NCBI GenBank assembly: GCA_964567295.1
Contig: CAZMLU010000038.1
Location: forward strand, 1-16,708
Origin: SLJK01 sp964567295
Lineage (GTDB): Bacteria; Bacillota; Dethiobacteria; DTU022; UBA8154
Reading direction: 5' to 3'
Length of the DNA: 16,708 bases
Of this stretch, positions 7,064 through 13,625 are shown piece by piece. The position numbers and the translations under genes are program-made. The notes under the pieces were generated by a model. It made no database searches. It was not told the origin of the DNA and saw nothing but the letters and a program-made list of their open reading frames with translations. Position 1 is the stretch's first letter. Every line of letters begins with the position of its first letter.

Positions 7064-8026
7064 TTATTTTTGGTTAATTCTTTCTAAGAGCCCCAGCATA
7101 CCCCAAACGCCAGATTTCTCCTTGAGCGCTGCGGGAAGAAGCTCAACCATTTCTACGGAAGGCTTTACACCTGCTTGCCGTAAATAAGAGCGCACCGGGG
7201 CTAAAATAAGGTCTCCCGCTTGAGAGATTCCCCCGCCTGCTATAATAACATCCGGATTTAGCAGGTTTACGGCTGCAGCCAAAGCCAAACCCAGATAAAA
7301 GGCAGCCCGATCAATTATTTTAATTGCTCCTTTATCTCCCTCTTGTGCAGCTTTAAAAACATGGAAAGCCTCCAATTGCTCTTTACTTCTTACTATATTT
7401 CGTAGTGCGCTACCACAATCTTCTTGGAAGTTTTTTCGTCCTTCCCTTGCAATAGCAATGCCGGAAGAAAGGGCTTCCAGGCATCCTTTTTTACCGCAGC
7501 CACAAAGAGGTCCTCCTGGAAGAACAGGCAGATGGCCAATCTCACCAGCAAAACCGGCACTCCCATGGAAAATAGAGCCATTCACAACTATGCCACCACC
7601 GATACCAGTGCCTAGAGTAAACAGCAAAATGTTATTCTTCCCCTGGCCGGCACCATAAAGATATTCTCCATATGCTGCGGCATTAACATCATTTTCTACT
7701 AGAAGGGGAATATGCAAGGTATTACCAATTGTTTCAGCTAGTGGTAAACCCTCCCAACCCGGCATATTTGGTGAACTTATCATCCTGCCCGTTGAAATAT
7801 GGTAAAATCCCGCCACACATATACCCAAACCTTCTACATCTGTCCATGATATACCATGCTTCTTTAACATCTCCTCTAAATTTTGGTATAATCGTGCAAT
7901 TACTTTCTGAGGGCCTTCTTCTGTCTTGCTGGGAACCTTGCGACTTTCTATTATATCCCTGTTTTCTTGCAAGAGAAGTATTAATATTTTAGTTCCACCC
8001 AAGTCTACCCCTATTTTGTATTTCAT
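7064..8026 (-). CDS. ROK-family sugar kinase (probable glucokinase)
   Basis: A 320-residue ROK-fold kinase. The phosphate-1 motif DLGGT is at residues 8-12. The sugar-binding and catalytic segment ENDVNAAAYGE is at 111-121, with D113 the expected base. TLGTGIGGGIV (137-147) binds ATP phosphates. GEIGHLPVLPGGPLCGCGKKGC (161-182) is the ROK zinc site, with H165, C175, C177 and C182. Full-length with no N-terminal DNA-binding domain, it is a kinase and not a ROK repressor; ATP-dependent glucose phosphorylation is the commonest activity in Firmicutes, though other hexoses or N-acetyl sugars are possible. ATG at 8026 has GAGGTGA at 7 nt. It is divergent from the first structured RNA, whose promoter is about 80 nt away. 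No sugar-utilisation genes are adjacent. Confidence 0.92.
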   Translation of the reverse strand: MKYKIGVDLGGTKILILLLQENRDIIESRKVPSKTEEGPQKVIARLYQNLEEMLKKHGISWTDVEGLGICVAGFYHISTGRMISSPNMPGWEGLPLAETIGNTLHIPLLVENDVNAAAYGEYLYGAGQGKNNILLFTLGTGIGGGIVVNGSIFHGSAGFAGEIGHLPVLPGGPLCGCGKKGCLEALSSGIAIAREGRKNFQEDCGSALRNIVRSKEQLEAFHVFKAAQEGDKGAIKIIDRAAFYLGLALAAAVNLLNPDVIIAGGGISQAGDLILAPVRSYLRQAGVKPSVEMVELLPAALKEKSGVWGMLGLLERINQK

Positions 8027-8108
8027 CTCAGTTCACCTCAATCCATTTAATCATAATTATTATGCATGCAAACATTAACTCAATTATCGAAAAATTTTTA
8101 AAAAACTA

Positions 8109-8137
8109 TTGACAAAACCTTCCGAGGGTGCTATATT
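8109..8137 (+). promoter_or_regulatory. Sigma-A promoter of structured RNA 1
   Basis: TTGACA (8109-8114) and TATATT (8132-8137) are 17 bp apart, preceded by an A/T-tract that could act as an UP element. The predicted start near 8144 coincides with the first base of the closing helix of the RNA. Confidence 0.85.
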
Positions 8138-8143
8138 ATATAC

Positions 8144-8496
8144 ACAGACTCCGAGAGGCAAAGAAAGCTAGACCTGCGGCAGGCTTGAAGGAAAAGTCTC
8201 ATGCAAAACCTTCTTGAAAGAACATAAAGTGCGAAGGAAGAGGGAGACTGAGTCTGTCGGGCAGACGAACTACGGGTAAGCTGTTGGAAGGCACCGGGGG
8301 GAACCAAATGGTAATAATCATCTGGAAGCCCGGAGGCGACAATGGTTAGTAGGGAAGCTGCAAAATATAGCAAGTTCGGCACAAAAAACTCATGAAGATG
8401 TTCGATTGGGTAAAATCCAGTCGGCGAATGAAAATGGGTTGCCGAAAATTCAGGTCAGGAAATTAGCTGGAAGGTCTGTTGGAGTCTGTTTTTGTT
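8144..8496 (+). ncRNA. Structured RNA 1, unrecognised family
   Basis: A stretch of about 350 nt with no credible ORF, directly downstream of a strong promoter. The 5' end ACAGACTCC (8144-8152) pairs perfectly with GGAGTCTGT (8481-8489), which runs into TTTTTGTT. Inside are many short helices: CCTG/CAGG (about 8173-8183), AGTCTC/GAGACT (8195-8200 with 8244-8249) enclosing CCTTC/GAAGG, GTCTG/CAGAC (about 8252-8266), CCGGG/CCCGG (about 8294-8333), and TTCGGCA/TGCCGAA (8375-8381 with 8440-8446) enclosing a hairpin at about 8401-8427. It shares CCGAGAGGC, AAAGCTA, TCGAYTGGGTA and AAGGTCTGTTGG, in the same order, with the second RNA at 10324. It is not tmRNA, 6S, SRP, RNase P or any riboswitch I know; raiA-type and other large Firmicute RNAs should be tested. 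Confidence 0.85.
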
Positions 8497-8545
8497 GTAC
8501 TCTATAATACAAGCAATTCTACTAGAATGATTGTTTTCATAATTT

Positions 8546-8587
8546 CGCACTTAAATTGTTCTTTAACTTAGGTGCGGATTTTTATTT
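8546..8587. terminator. Hairpin terminator downstream of RNA 1 and hpt
   Basis: CGCACTTAA (8546-8554) pairs with TTAGGTGCG (8568-8576), extended by a few A-T pairs after one mismatch. On the plus strand it is followed by ATTTTTATTTTT, a good intrinsic terminator that would catch read-through from RNA 1. On the minus strand it lies just past the hpt stop, but with a poorer T tract. Confidence 0.7.
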
Positions 8588-9118
8588 TTCCAGGTCTTTT
8601 TTGGCAACATAAAGAAGATTGCGATAACGCTCATGATAGTCTAAACCATACCCCACCACGAATACATCGGGAAGCTCGAATCCCTTGTAATCTACAGGCA
8701 CATCAACAATACGTCTTCCCGGCATATCCAAGAATGTGCAAACCTTCAAGCTCACAGGATTTCTGATAATAAGATTTTTCAGTAGATAGTTCAAAGTCAA
8801 ACCCGTATCAACAATATCTTCAACCATCAACACATGCTTATGTGCAATGTTAACATCTAGATCTTTAGTAATACGCACAATACCAGAAGAACCACCACCG
8901 TAACTAGAAATACCAATAAAATCAAGAATAAAGGGTATTGAAAGGTGCCTGCTAAGATCAACAGTAAAATAAACACTTCCCCGTAATACTGCTACCAACA
9001 CTAACTCATCGACATCTGCATAATCTCGGGAAATACTTTCCCCTAAAATAGCTACTTTCTTTTTAATCTGTTCTTCAGTTTGCAGAACCTCAAGAGACTG
9101 ATCTTCGTGTTTTTCCAA
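8582..9118 (-). CDS. hpt: Hypoxanthine phosphoribosyltransferase
   Basis: A 178-residue purine-salvage enzyme that converts hypoxanthine or guanine plus PRPP to IMP or GMP. The PRPP-binding signature VLMVEDIVDTGLTL is at about residues 96-109. Other family segments are ELVLVAVLRGSVYFTVDLSRHL, LDFIGISSYGGGSSG (the flexible catalytic loop) and PDVFVVGYGLDYHERYRNL. The frame extends upstream to 9211, overlapping the preceding gene, but the TTG at 9118 follows AAAGGAG at 8 nt and gives the usual family length, so it is chosen. It is the second gene of an operon with the kinase-nuclease fusion (19-nt gap). Its end faces the end of structured RNA 1. Confidence 0.94.
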   Translation of the reverse strand: MEKHEDQSLEVLQTEEQIKKKVAILGESISRDYADVDELVLVAVLRGSVYFTVDLSRHLSIPFILDFIGISSYGGGSSGIVRITKDLDVNIAHKHVLMVEDIVDTGLTLNYLLKNLIIRNPVSLKVCTFLDMPGRRIVDVPVDYKGFELPDVFVVGYGLDYHERYRNLLYVAKKDLEK

Positions 9119-9137
9119 TTGCTTTGCTCCTTTACAA

Positions 9138-10145
9138 CTAATTCTTATTGTTTTTATCTTCTCCTTTTTCCAGACCATACTTTTGCAACAAGCCCCTGTA
9201 ATCCCGGCCATAAATTACTTTTATATTCACATGAGGGTACATTTCCTTGAGTCTTCTTACCTTTTTATTCTTTTTCCAGACCAGTTTTTGCCTTTGAGTA
9301 GTGAGTTCTACATAAAGATCCTGCTCTGGAAGATAAAAATCAGGGGCAAACGCCTCCGTAATATTGCCTTCGCTATCCCACTCTAACGGAAATGATTTGG
9401 GTTCATAAAGCCACTGAATTCGGTAAAAATCAAGCATACGTGCAAACTCTTCTTCGCTTGGATGAGCAAAGCGGGGGGGAGCTCCCTTGGCATCAAGAAC
9501 TTGATTATAATTATCAATCTGTCCTAAAAGCTGTTCTTCTTCAATTTCGTCCCGGGGAACCTCAGCGGTGCTCTCCTTTAACTGGGAAAAACTTACGATC
9601 AAAGTGGCGGCTTCCTCCAGGCCTATTTTACCTGTGTTTAAAACTAGGTCGTATAGATCCAAATCAAACCAATCATAGCCAAATACGTCTTGCAGATATT
9701 CAGCCCTCTCCATATCTTGTTCTGTAATTAAACGAGCTGCTGCTGCTTCATCCAGGCCATAAAGACGTTTTACACGATCCATACGATTATTCAGCGGGGA
9801 AATAATTTTAATATGCGTTGCGGGAGGAAAATCTTTGAAAAGCACCTGCCCTCCCCTTCCCAAAACGACCAAGTTTTCCCTGATAGCAAGGTCATAAAAC
9901 AAGTCATGCAGCGCCTCCAGGTAAAGCTTATGCTTTTTTTTCAAATCTTTATCTTCTGTTTTTTCCAGCCCTTGAAATTTTTTTTCATCAAATAATGTTA
10001 AATCAGATTCGGGAACCTCATAATGGAACATCTTTTCCCTGATCATCTCTTTGTTCACCAATAAATATCCACTTTTCTGGGCAACAATCTGGGCAACCGC
10101 TTCTCCTCCGCTACCAAAATGCCTGGAAATAGTTATTACAGCCAT
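9138..10145 (-). CDS. Cytidylate-kinase-like protein fused to a PD-(D/E)XK nuclease-like domain
   Basis: 335 residues in two parts. Residues 1-190 match the cytidylate-kinase-like family: MAVITISRHFGSGGEAVAQ (the SRxxGSGG form of the P-loop), LVVLGRGGQVLFKDFP at 92-107, and a long helical lid. Residues 225-325 look like a restriction-endonuclease fold: helix EEEFARMLDFY, then strand APDFYLPEQDLYVELTTQ with D269 and E280 spaced as in PD-(D/E)XK enzymes, then a Lys-rich helix (KLVWKKNKKVRRLKEMY) and NIKVIYGRDY. The canonical Lys of ExK is replaced by Thr (ELT), so catalysis is uncertain. ATG 10145 has GGGGG about 6 nt upstream; ATG 10160 has no SD. It is first in the operon with hpt. Kinase substrate and nuclease activity are inferred only. 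Confidence 0.75.
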   Translation of the reverse strand: MAVITISRHFGSGGEAVAQIVAQKSGYLLVNKEMIREKMFHYEVPESDLTLFDEKKFQGLEKTEDKDLKKKHKLYLEALHDLFYDLAIRENLVVLGRGGQVLFKDFPPATHIKIISPLNNRMDRVKRLYGLDEAAAARLITEQDMERAEYLQDVFGYDWFDLDLYDLVLNTGKIGLEEAATLIVSFSQLKESTAEVPRDEIEEEQLLGQIDNYNQVLDAKGAPPRFAHPSEEEFARMLDFYRIQWLYEPKSFPLEWDSEGNITEAFAPDFYLPEQDLYVELTTQRQKLVWKKNKKVRRLKEMYPHVNIKVIYGRDYRGLLQKYGLEKGEDKNNKN

Positions 10146-10195
10146 TATAACCCCCAACATTGTAAAAAATACTATAAATATTCATGCTTAAAAAA

Positions 10196-10204
10196 ATTAT
10201 ACCA
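10196..10204 (-). promoter_or_regulatory. Extended -10 promoter of the kinase-nuclease/hpt operon
   Basis: The minus strand reads TGGTATAAT, a perfect TATAAT (10196-10201) with the upstream TGn extension. It lies about 50 nt before the ATG at 10145. No convincing -35 was seen, which extended -10 promoters tolerate. Confidence 0.55.
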
Positions 10205-10288
10205 TAAGTTAAGCTAAAAATGAGTATCAGGTAAATAGAGTGACTAAAATAAATAATTGTAATTGTGCAAAATTTTTATCAAATCTCC

Positions 10289-10317
10289 TTGACAAAAATC
10301 CTGCGCCCACGTATAAT
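10289..10317 (+). promoter_or_regulatory. Consensus sigma-A promoter of structured RNA 2
   Basis: Perfect TTGACA (10289-10294) and TATAAT (10312-10317) are separated by 17 bp. The predicted start at about 10324 is the first base of the closing helix. It is divergent from the kinase-nuclease promoter about 90 bp away. Confidence 0.92.
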
Positions 10318-10323
10318 AAAATC

Positions 10324-10608
10324 AGAAGGTCCCGAGAGGCCCTAAAGCTAATCCTAAAGCTGGTTATTCCTCGATAATGCTTTATTCCTGTAGTAGGAAA
10401 GGGTAAAAGGCAATAATGGAGCAGGAAACTATCCTGACTCAATAAAAGGCCCTAAAATTCCACAAACGGGAAAAAGACAGTAGCTTCGAAAAAAGGGACA
10501 GTTAAGCGGGGAAGAAACCTCGACTGGGTATATGTCCGTGAAAGTAGAAGCCTTTCATAAAGGATAACCAGGGGAAAAGCGAAAAAAGGTCTGTTGGGAC
10601 CTTTTTTT
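10324..10608 (+). ncRNA. Structured RNA 2, same family as RNA 1
   Basis: About 285 nt with no credible ORF. The 5' end AGAAGGTCCC (10324-10333) pairs with GGGACCTTTT (10596-10605), so the closing helix is kept although its sequence differs from RNA 1. It shares with RNA 1 CCGAGAGGC just inside the 5' strand, then AAAGCTA followed by a small hairpin (TAATCC/GGTTA), TCGACTGGGTATAT (about 10520-10533) followed by a GTGAAAGTAG block, and AAGGTCTGTTGG just inside the 3' strand. Local helices include TTCCT/AGGAA around GTAGT (about 10385-10399), GAG-CAGGA/TCCTG-CTC (about 10419-10440), and GGACA/TGTCC (10496-10500 with 10533-10537) enclosing CGGGG/CCTCG. AGGCCCTAAA occurs twice (10337 and about 10447). 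Confidence 0.87.
10582..10608. terminator. Bidirectional terminator at the 3' end of RNA 2
   Basis: AAAAAAGGTC (10582-10591) and GACCTTTTTT (10598-10607) form a perfect 10-bp stem around TGTTGG. It ends in T's on both strands, so it stops RNA 2 and also the minus-strand gene whose TAA (10607-10609) lies in the same tract. Formation of this local hairpin competes with the long-range closing helix, which uses the same GGGACC bases. Confidence 0.85.
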
Positions 10609-11371
10609 ATTGCCTCACATTTTTGTATATGTATTCTTTCCAGACTGGCTCCATCTGTTTTTGGACGAATTTAAAAAAATCTTCAATATCTTTTGCTATA
10701 TCGTTCTTACCTCTTTCAATAAGTTCCTGGCACTTATGAAGATCCATAGAAACTATGTCATGATTATTCTCAAAATACTGCTGATTTCGGAAACGAATGG
10801 CCAGCCCCCTGGCATCAATATTCTTTGTTGCTGCAAACCTTTTAAAACGGGAAAAACTATTTTCAAGAAGTTTGCTTTTAAGGCCAAGAGGTAATTGTAG
10901 TTCTTTCGAAATAAATGCAATAAGCGGGCTATTATTTAAAGAATTATGCAGTATAGACAAAATAGAGGGGTCCTTCTGGTAAAGAAAAAGCTCCACGCTC
11001 ATCTCAACAAAGTTATGAGCCTTCCACCATCCATCTTCAGGGGCAATATAACAGGAATCTACCACTTCATCAATAAGACCTCTTGCCTTTTCATAGCAAT
11101 ACCCTTTTCCAAAATCTTTATATTTTTTATCACTATAATAGTCCAATCCATGAGGTTCTACGCCATGACTAATAACCCCTAAAGAAAAAGATACCTTGTT
11201 TTTATTTTCCCCATAAAAGTGCTTCCATATTATATCTGCCAGGGAATGACTTTGTTCCCATTCCAGCCCACTAGAGATAATTACATCTGGAAAAAGACTG
11301 CCTAACGCTGCAGCATCACCTTTAAAGCCCAGCACTCTGTTCGCAAAATAGATATGAGCAAGGGGATACAT
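10607..11371 (-). CDS. Zinc-phospholipase-C-like protein (putative)
   Basis: 254 residues. The N-terminal half carries histidines and acids in the order expected of the zinc-dependent phospholipase C / S1-P1 nuclease fold: MYPLAHIYFANRVLG (H6), LGSLFPD (D29), SHSLADIIW (H42), LGVISHGVEPHGLDYY (H69, H74, D77) and AHNFVEMSVE (H109xxxE113, resembling the HxxxE ligand pair). The C-terminal half is helical and basic with no motif I recognise. There is no signal peptide, unlike secreted phospholipases, so it may act inside the cell on an unknown phosphoester. The frame starts at a GTG (11380), but ATG 11371 has AAAGG at 8 nt and is preferred. It follows lysS by 26 nt, probably in the same transcript, and its stop codon lies in the RNA 2 terminator. 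Confidence 0.5.
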   Translation of the reverse strand: MYPLAHIYFANRVLGFKGDAAALGSLFPDVIISSGLEWEQSHSLADIIWKHFYGENKNKVSFSLGVISHGVEPHGLDYYSDKKYKDFGKGYCYEKARGLIDEVVDSCYIAPEDGWWKAHNFVEMSVELFLYQKDPSILSILHNSLNNSPLIAFISKELQLPLGLKSKLLENSFSRFKRFAATKNIDARGLAIRFRNQQYFENNHDIVSMDLHKCQELIERGKNDIAKDIEDFFKFVQKQMEPVWKEYIYKNVRQ

Positions 11372-11397
11372 TAAGAGCACCTTTCTTTTCTACATCT

Positions 11398-12864
11398 TTA
11401 CTCTTTGGGCTTCATAGTAGGAAAAAGAATTACATCCCTTATAGAAGGGGAATCTGTCAGAATCATTACCAACCTGTCGACCCCTATTCCCAGACCTCCA
11501 GTTGGAGGCATTCCATATTCCAGAGCAACAAGAAAATCCTTATCCATCATATGGGCTTCATCATCCCCGGCTAATCTCTGATTGACCTGCTCTTCGAAGC
11601 GCTCTTTCTGGTCTAGGGGGTCAATAAGCTCAGTGAAGGCATTTGCTATTTCTTTGCCAGCTAAAAAGGTTTCAAAGCGGTTAGTAAACTCCGGGGTTTC
11701 GTTACATCTTCTAGCAAGAGGTGAAACCTCCACGGGATAGTCCTTAATAAAAACCGGCCCCCAAAGCTTATCTTCACACTTTTCTTCAAAAAAGTTGAAG
11801 ATAACCTCCCCCCTTGAGTCCGTTTTCTCCACTTCTAAGCCGTATTCTGCTGCTACCTGCCTGGCAGAAGCATTATCATTTATCTGTGAAAAATCAACAC
11901 CTACTAACTCCTTTATTGTTTCAGTAAGAAATTTTCGGGGCCAGGGGGGTGTAAGGTCCAGTTCTCTTCCCTGGTAATAAATAACAGTAGAACCCAAAAT
12001 ATCGCGCGCTATAGATGAAACCATGTCTTCGGTAAGGGCCATCATATCCTCATAATCAGCGTTGGCCTGATAAATCTCCACAGAGGTAAATTCAGGATTA
12101 TGATTAGTAGAAACTCCTTCATTGCGAAATATTCTACCCAGTTCAAATACTTTTTCAAACCCTCCAACTACAAGCCTTTTTAAGTGCAGTTCCGTTGCAA
12201 TCCGTAAATAAAGGTCAATGTCAAGGGCATTGTGGTGAGTTACAAACGGCCGAGCAGTTGCTCCTCCTGCTACCGTATGCATAACAGGAGTTTCCACCTC
12301 AAGAAAACCTCTTTCCGTTAAAAAAGTCCGCATTTTATGTATTACTTTGCTGCGGACTGTAAAAACTTGACGGGCCTCTGGGTTCACCATAAGATCAATA
12401 TAGCGCTGACGATAACGCATTTCAACATCTTTCAATCCGTGCCATTTTTCTGGCAGCGGACGCAAAGCTTTGGTAAGTAATTTAAACGAAGAAGCATTAA
12501 CAGTAATTTCTCCTTTTTTAGTCTTAAATACTTCTCCAGTTACCCCTATTATATCCCCTATATCTAACTTCTGGAAAAGCCTGTACTCATTTTGGCCGAC
12601 ACGATCTTCTCTTAGATATATCTGGATCTGGCCTTCTTCATCTTGCAAGTGAGCAAAACTGGCTTTGCCGTGCCCCCTCCTGGTCATTAAGCGACCATAG
12701 ATGCAGGTCTCGACTCCCTCCAACTTCTCAAAATCATTCAAAATTTGTATTGATACATGGGTAACAGGGTATTTGTCACCATATGGTACCCAACCCTCTT
12801 CCCGTAGTTCGTCCAATTTTTTTAGCCTTAAGTGGAATTGATCTCCGGGTTGTTCCGCAACCAT
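11398..12864 (-). CDS. lysS: Lysyl-tRNA synthetase, class II
   Basis: A 488-residue class IIb enzyme that charges tRNA-Lys. The N-terminal OB-fold anticodon-binding domain covers about residues 50-130 (GRLMTRRGHGKASFAHLQDE). Motif 1 is GFLEVETPVM (186-195). Motif 2 is FRNEGVSTNHNPEF (246-259). Motif 3 is GIGVDRLVMIL (about 459-469). The segment HALDIDLYLRIATELHLKRL-type (here NALDIDLYL, 212-220) and the lysine pocket are typical. ATG 12864 is 27 nt after the greA stop. The best SD, GGGGGT, is about 13 nt away, which is distant, so translation may depend partly on coupling with greA. greA-lysS order is common in Firmicutes. Length is normal and no T-box leader is present. Confidence 0.97.
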   Translation of the reverse strand: MVAEQPGDQFHLRLKKLDELREEGWVPYGDKYPVTHVSIQILNDFEKLEGVETCIYGRLMTRRGHGKASFAHLQDEEGQIQIYLREDRVGQNEYRLFQKLDIGDIIGVTGEVFKTKKGEITVNASSFKLLTKALRPLPEKWHGLKDVEMRYRQRYIDLMVNPEARQVFTVRSKVIHKMRTFLTERGFLEVETPVMHTVAGGATARPFVTHHNALDIDLYLRIATELHLKRLVVGGFEKVFELGRIFRNEGVSTNHNPEFTSVEIYQANADYEDMMALTEDMVSSIARDILGSTVIYYQGRELDLTPPWPRKFLTETIKELVGVDFSQINDNASARQVAAEYGLEVEKTDSRGEVIFNFFEEKCEDKLWGPVFIKDYPVEVSPLARRCNETPEFTNRFETFLAGKEIANAFTELIDPLDQKERFEEQVNQRLAGDDEAHMMDKDFLVALEYGMPPTGGLGIGVDRLVMILTDSPSIRDVILFPTMKPKE

Positions 12865-12891
12865 AATATTCTAACTTACCCCCATGGATTA

Positions 12892-13365
12892 TTATTTAAT
12901 TTCTGTTACTTCATATTTCATAGCACCGGCTGGAGCTTCTACCTGGACAATATCACCTGCACGCGCACCAAAGATAGCACTACCTACGGGGGATTCATCA
13001 GATATCTTGTTTTGGGATGGATCAGATTCTGCAGAACCAACAACGGTAAACTCCAGTTCTTCTCCACTATTTAAATCTTTAAGTTTTACACAAGAACCAA
13101 AACCAACCACATCATTATCTATATTATCCTCATCAATAAGGCGGGCATTGCGAAGCATTTTTTCCAAAGTCATAATTCTTCCTTCAATAAATGCTTGCTC
13201 GTTTTTTGCATCTTCATATTCAGAATTTTCGCTGATATCTCCAAATGAAATAGCAGTCTTGATACGAGAAGCCACCTCTCTTCTTTTTACTGATTTTAAA
13301 TGAGCAAGCTCTTCTTCGAGCTTTGTAAGCCCCTCCTGAGTAAGAACCACCTCTTTGGAAGACAT
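12892..13365 (-). CDS. greA: Transcription elongation factor GreA
   Basis: A 157-residue GreA that rescues backtracked RNA polymerase by stimulating transcript cleavage. The N-terminal coiled coil (about 1-75) carries the acidic tip GDISENSEYEDAKNEQ at 42-56, with D43 and E46 matching the catalytic pair of the family. The C-terminal FKBP-like domain ends with SPVGSAIFGARAGDIVQVEAP. ATG 13365 has AAAGGAGAG at a good distance; the longer frame to 13404 has no support and would exceed family length. It is first in the greA-lysS unit. Its 215-nt leader contains a complete intrinsic terminator, so expression is probably attenuated. Confidence 0.96.
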   Translation of the reverse strand: MSSKEVVLTQEGLTKLEEELAHLKSVKRREVASRIKTAISFGDISENSEYEDAKNEQAFIEGRIMTLEKMLRNARLIDEDNIDNDVVGFGSCVKLKDLNSGEELEFTVVGSAESDPSQNKISDESPVGSAIFGARAGDIVQVEAPAGAMKYEVTEIK

Positions 13366-13471
13366 GCGTCTCTCTCCTTTGCAAATAATAAGTCTCTGTA
13401 TCACTGGAAAAATAATTATTTTTTACACATTGATATCTTAACATCATTTTTAAATAACCTGGAACTGCCTT

Positions 13472-13513
13472 AAAAAAAACGCCATCCGAAATAAACTTTA
13501 TATCGGCAAGGCG
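13472..13513 (-). terminator. Intrinsic terminator inside the greA leader
   Basis: On the minus strand CGCC (13510-13513) pairs with GGCG (13480-13483), with inner CCGA/TCGG and ATAAA/TTTAT pairs. The stem is followed by eight T's (13479 down to 13472). It lies about 67-108 nt after the predicted start and about 110 nt before greA, so it would yield a short leader RNA unless bypassed. A smaller hairpin with a TATG loop (about 13513-13530) precedes it. Confidence 0.78.
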
Positions 13514-13586
13514 CGGCAAGCATACTTCGCTTTTAACTAACCACTCCAGTAAGTGCCCTGGCCCAGATAATTTAAAATGTAAAGCT

Positions 13587-13615
13587 ATTATAGATAAATA
13601 ATTATATTTTGTCAA
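13587..13615 (-). promoter_or_regulatory. Consensus sigma-A promoter of greA-lysS
   Basis: Perfect minus-strand TTGACA (13610-13615) and TATAAT (13587-13592) are separated by 17 bp, with a predicted start near 13580. It begins only 10 nt after the stop of the acyl-ACP-reductase-like gene. Confidence 0.9.
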
Positions 13616-13625
13616 ATACTTGTTT

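Noticed and set aside
8131..8382. 83-codon minus-strand frame across RNA 1
   Set aside because: No SD, no recognisable protein features, and it runs antisense through the conserved RNA motifs and promoter.
8144..8496. RNase P RNA or tmRNA identity for RNA 1
   Set aside because: A GGAAAAGTC string recalls the RNase P GAGGAAAGTCC core, but the other universal RNase P segments are missing, RNA 2 lacks the string, and no tRNA-like end is present.
10227..10442. 71-codon minus-strand frame across the RNA 2 promoter and 5' half
   Set aside because: No SD and no family resemblance; the plus-strand promoter and structured RNA explain this region better.
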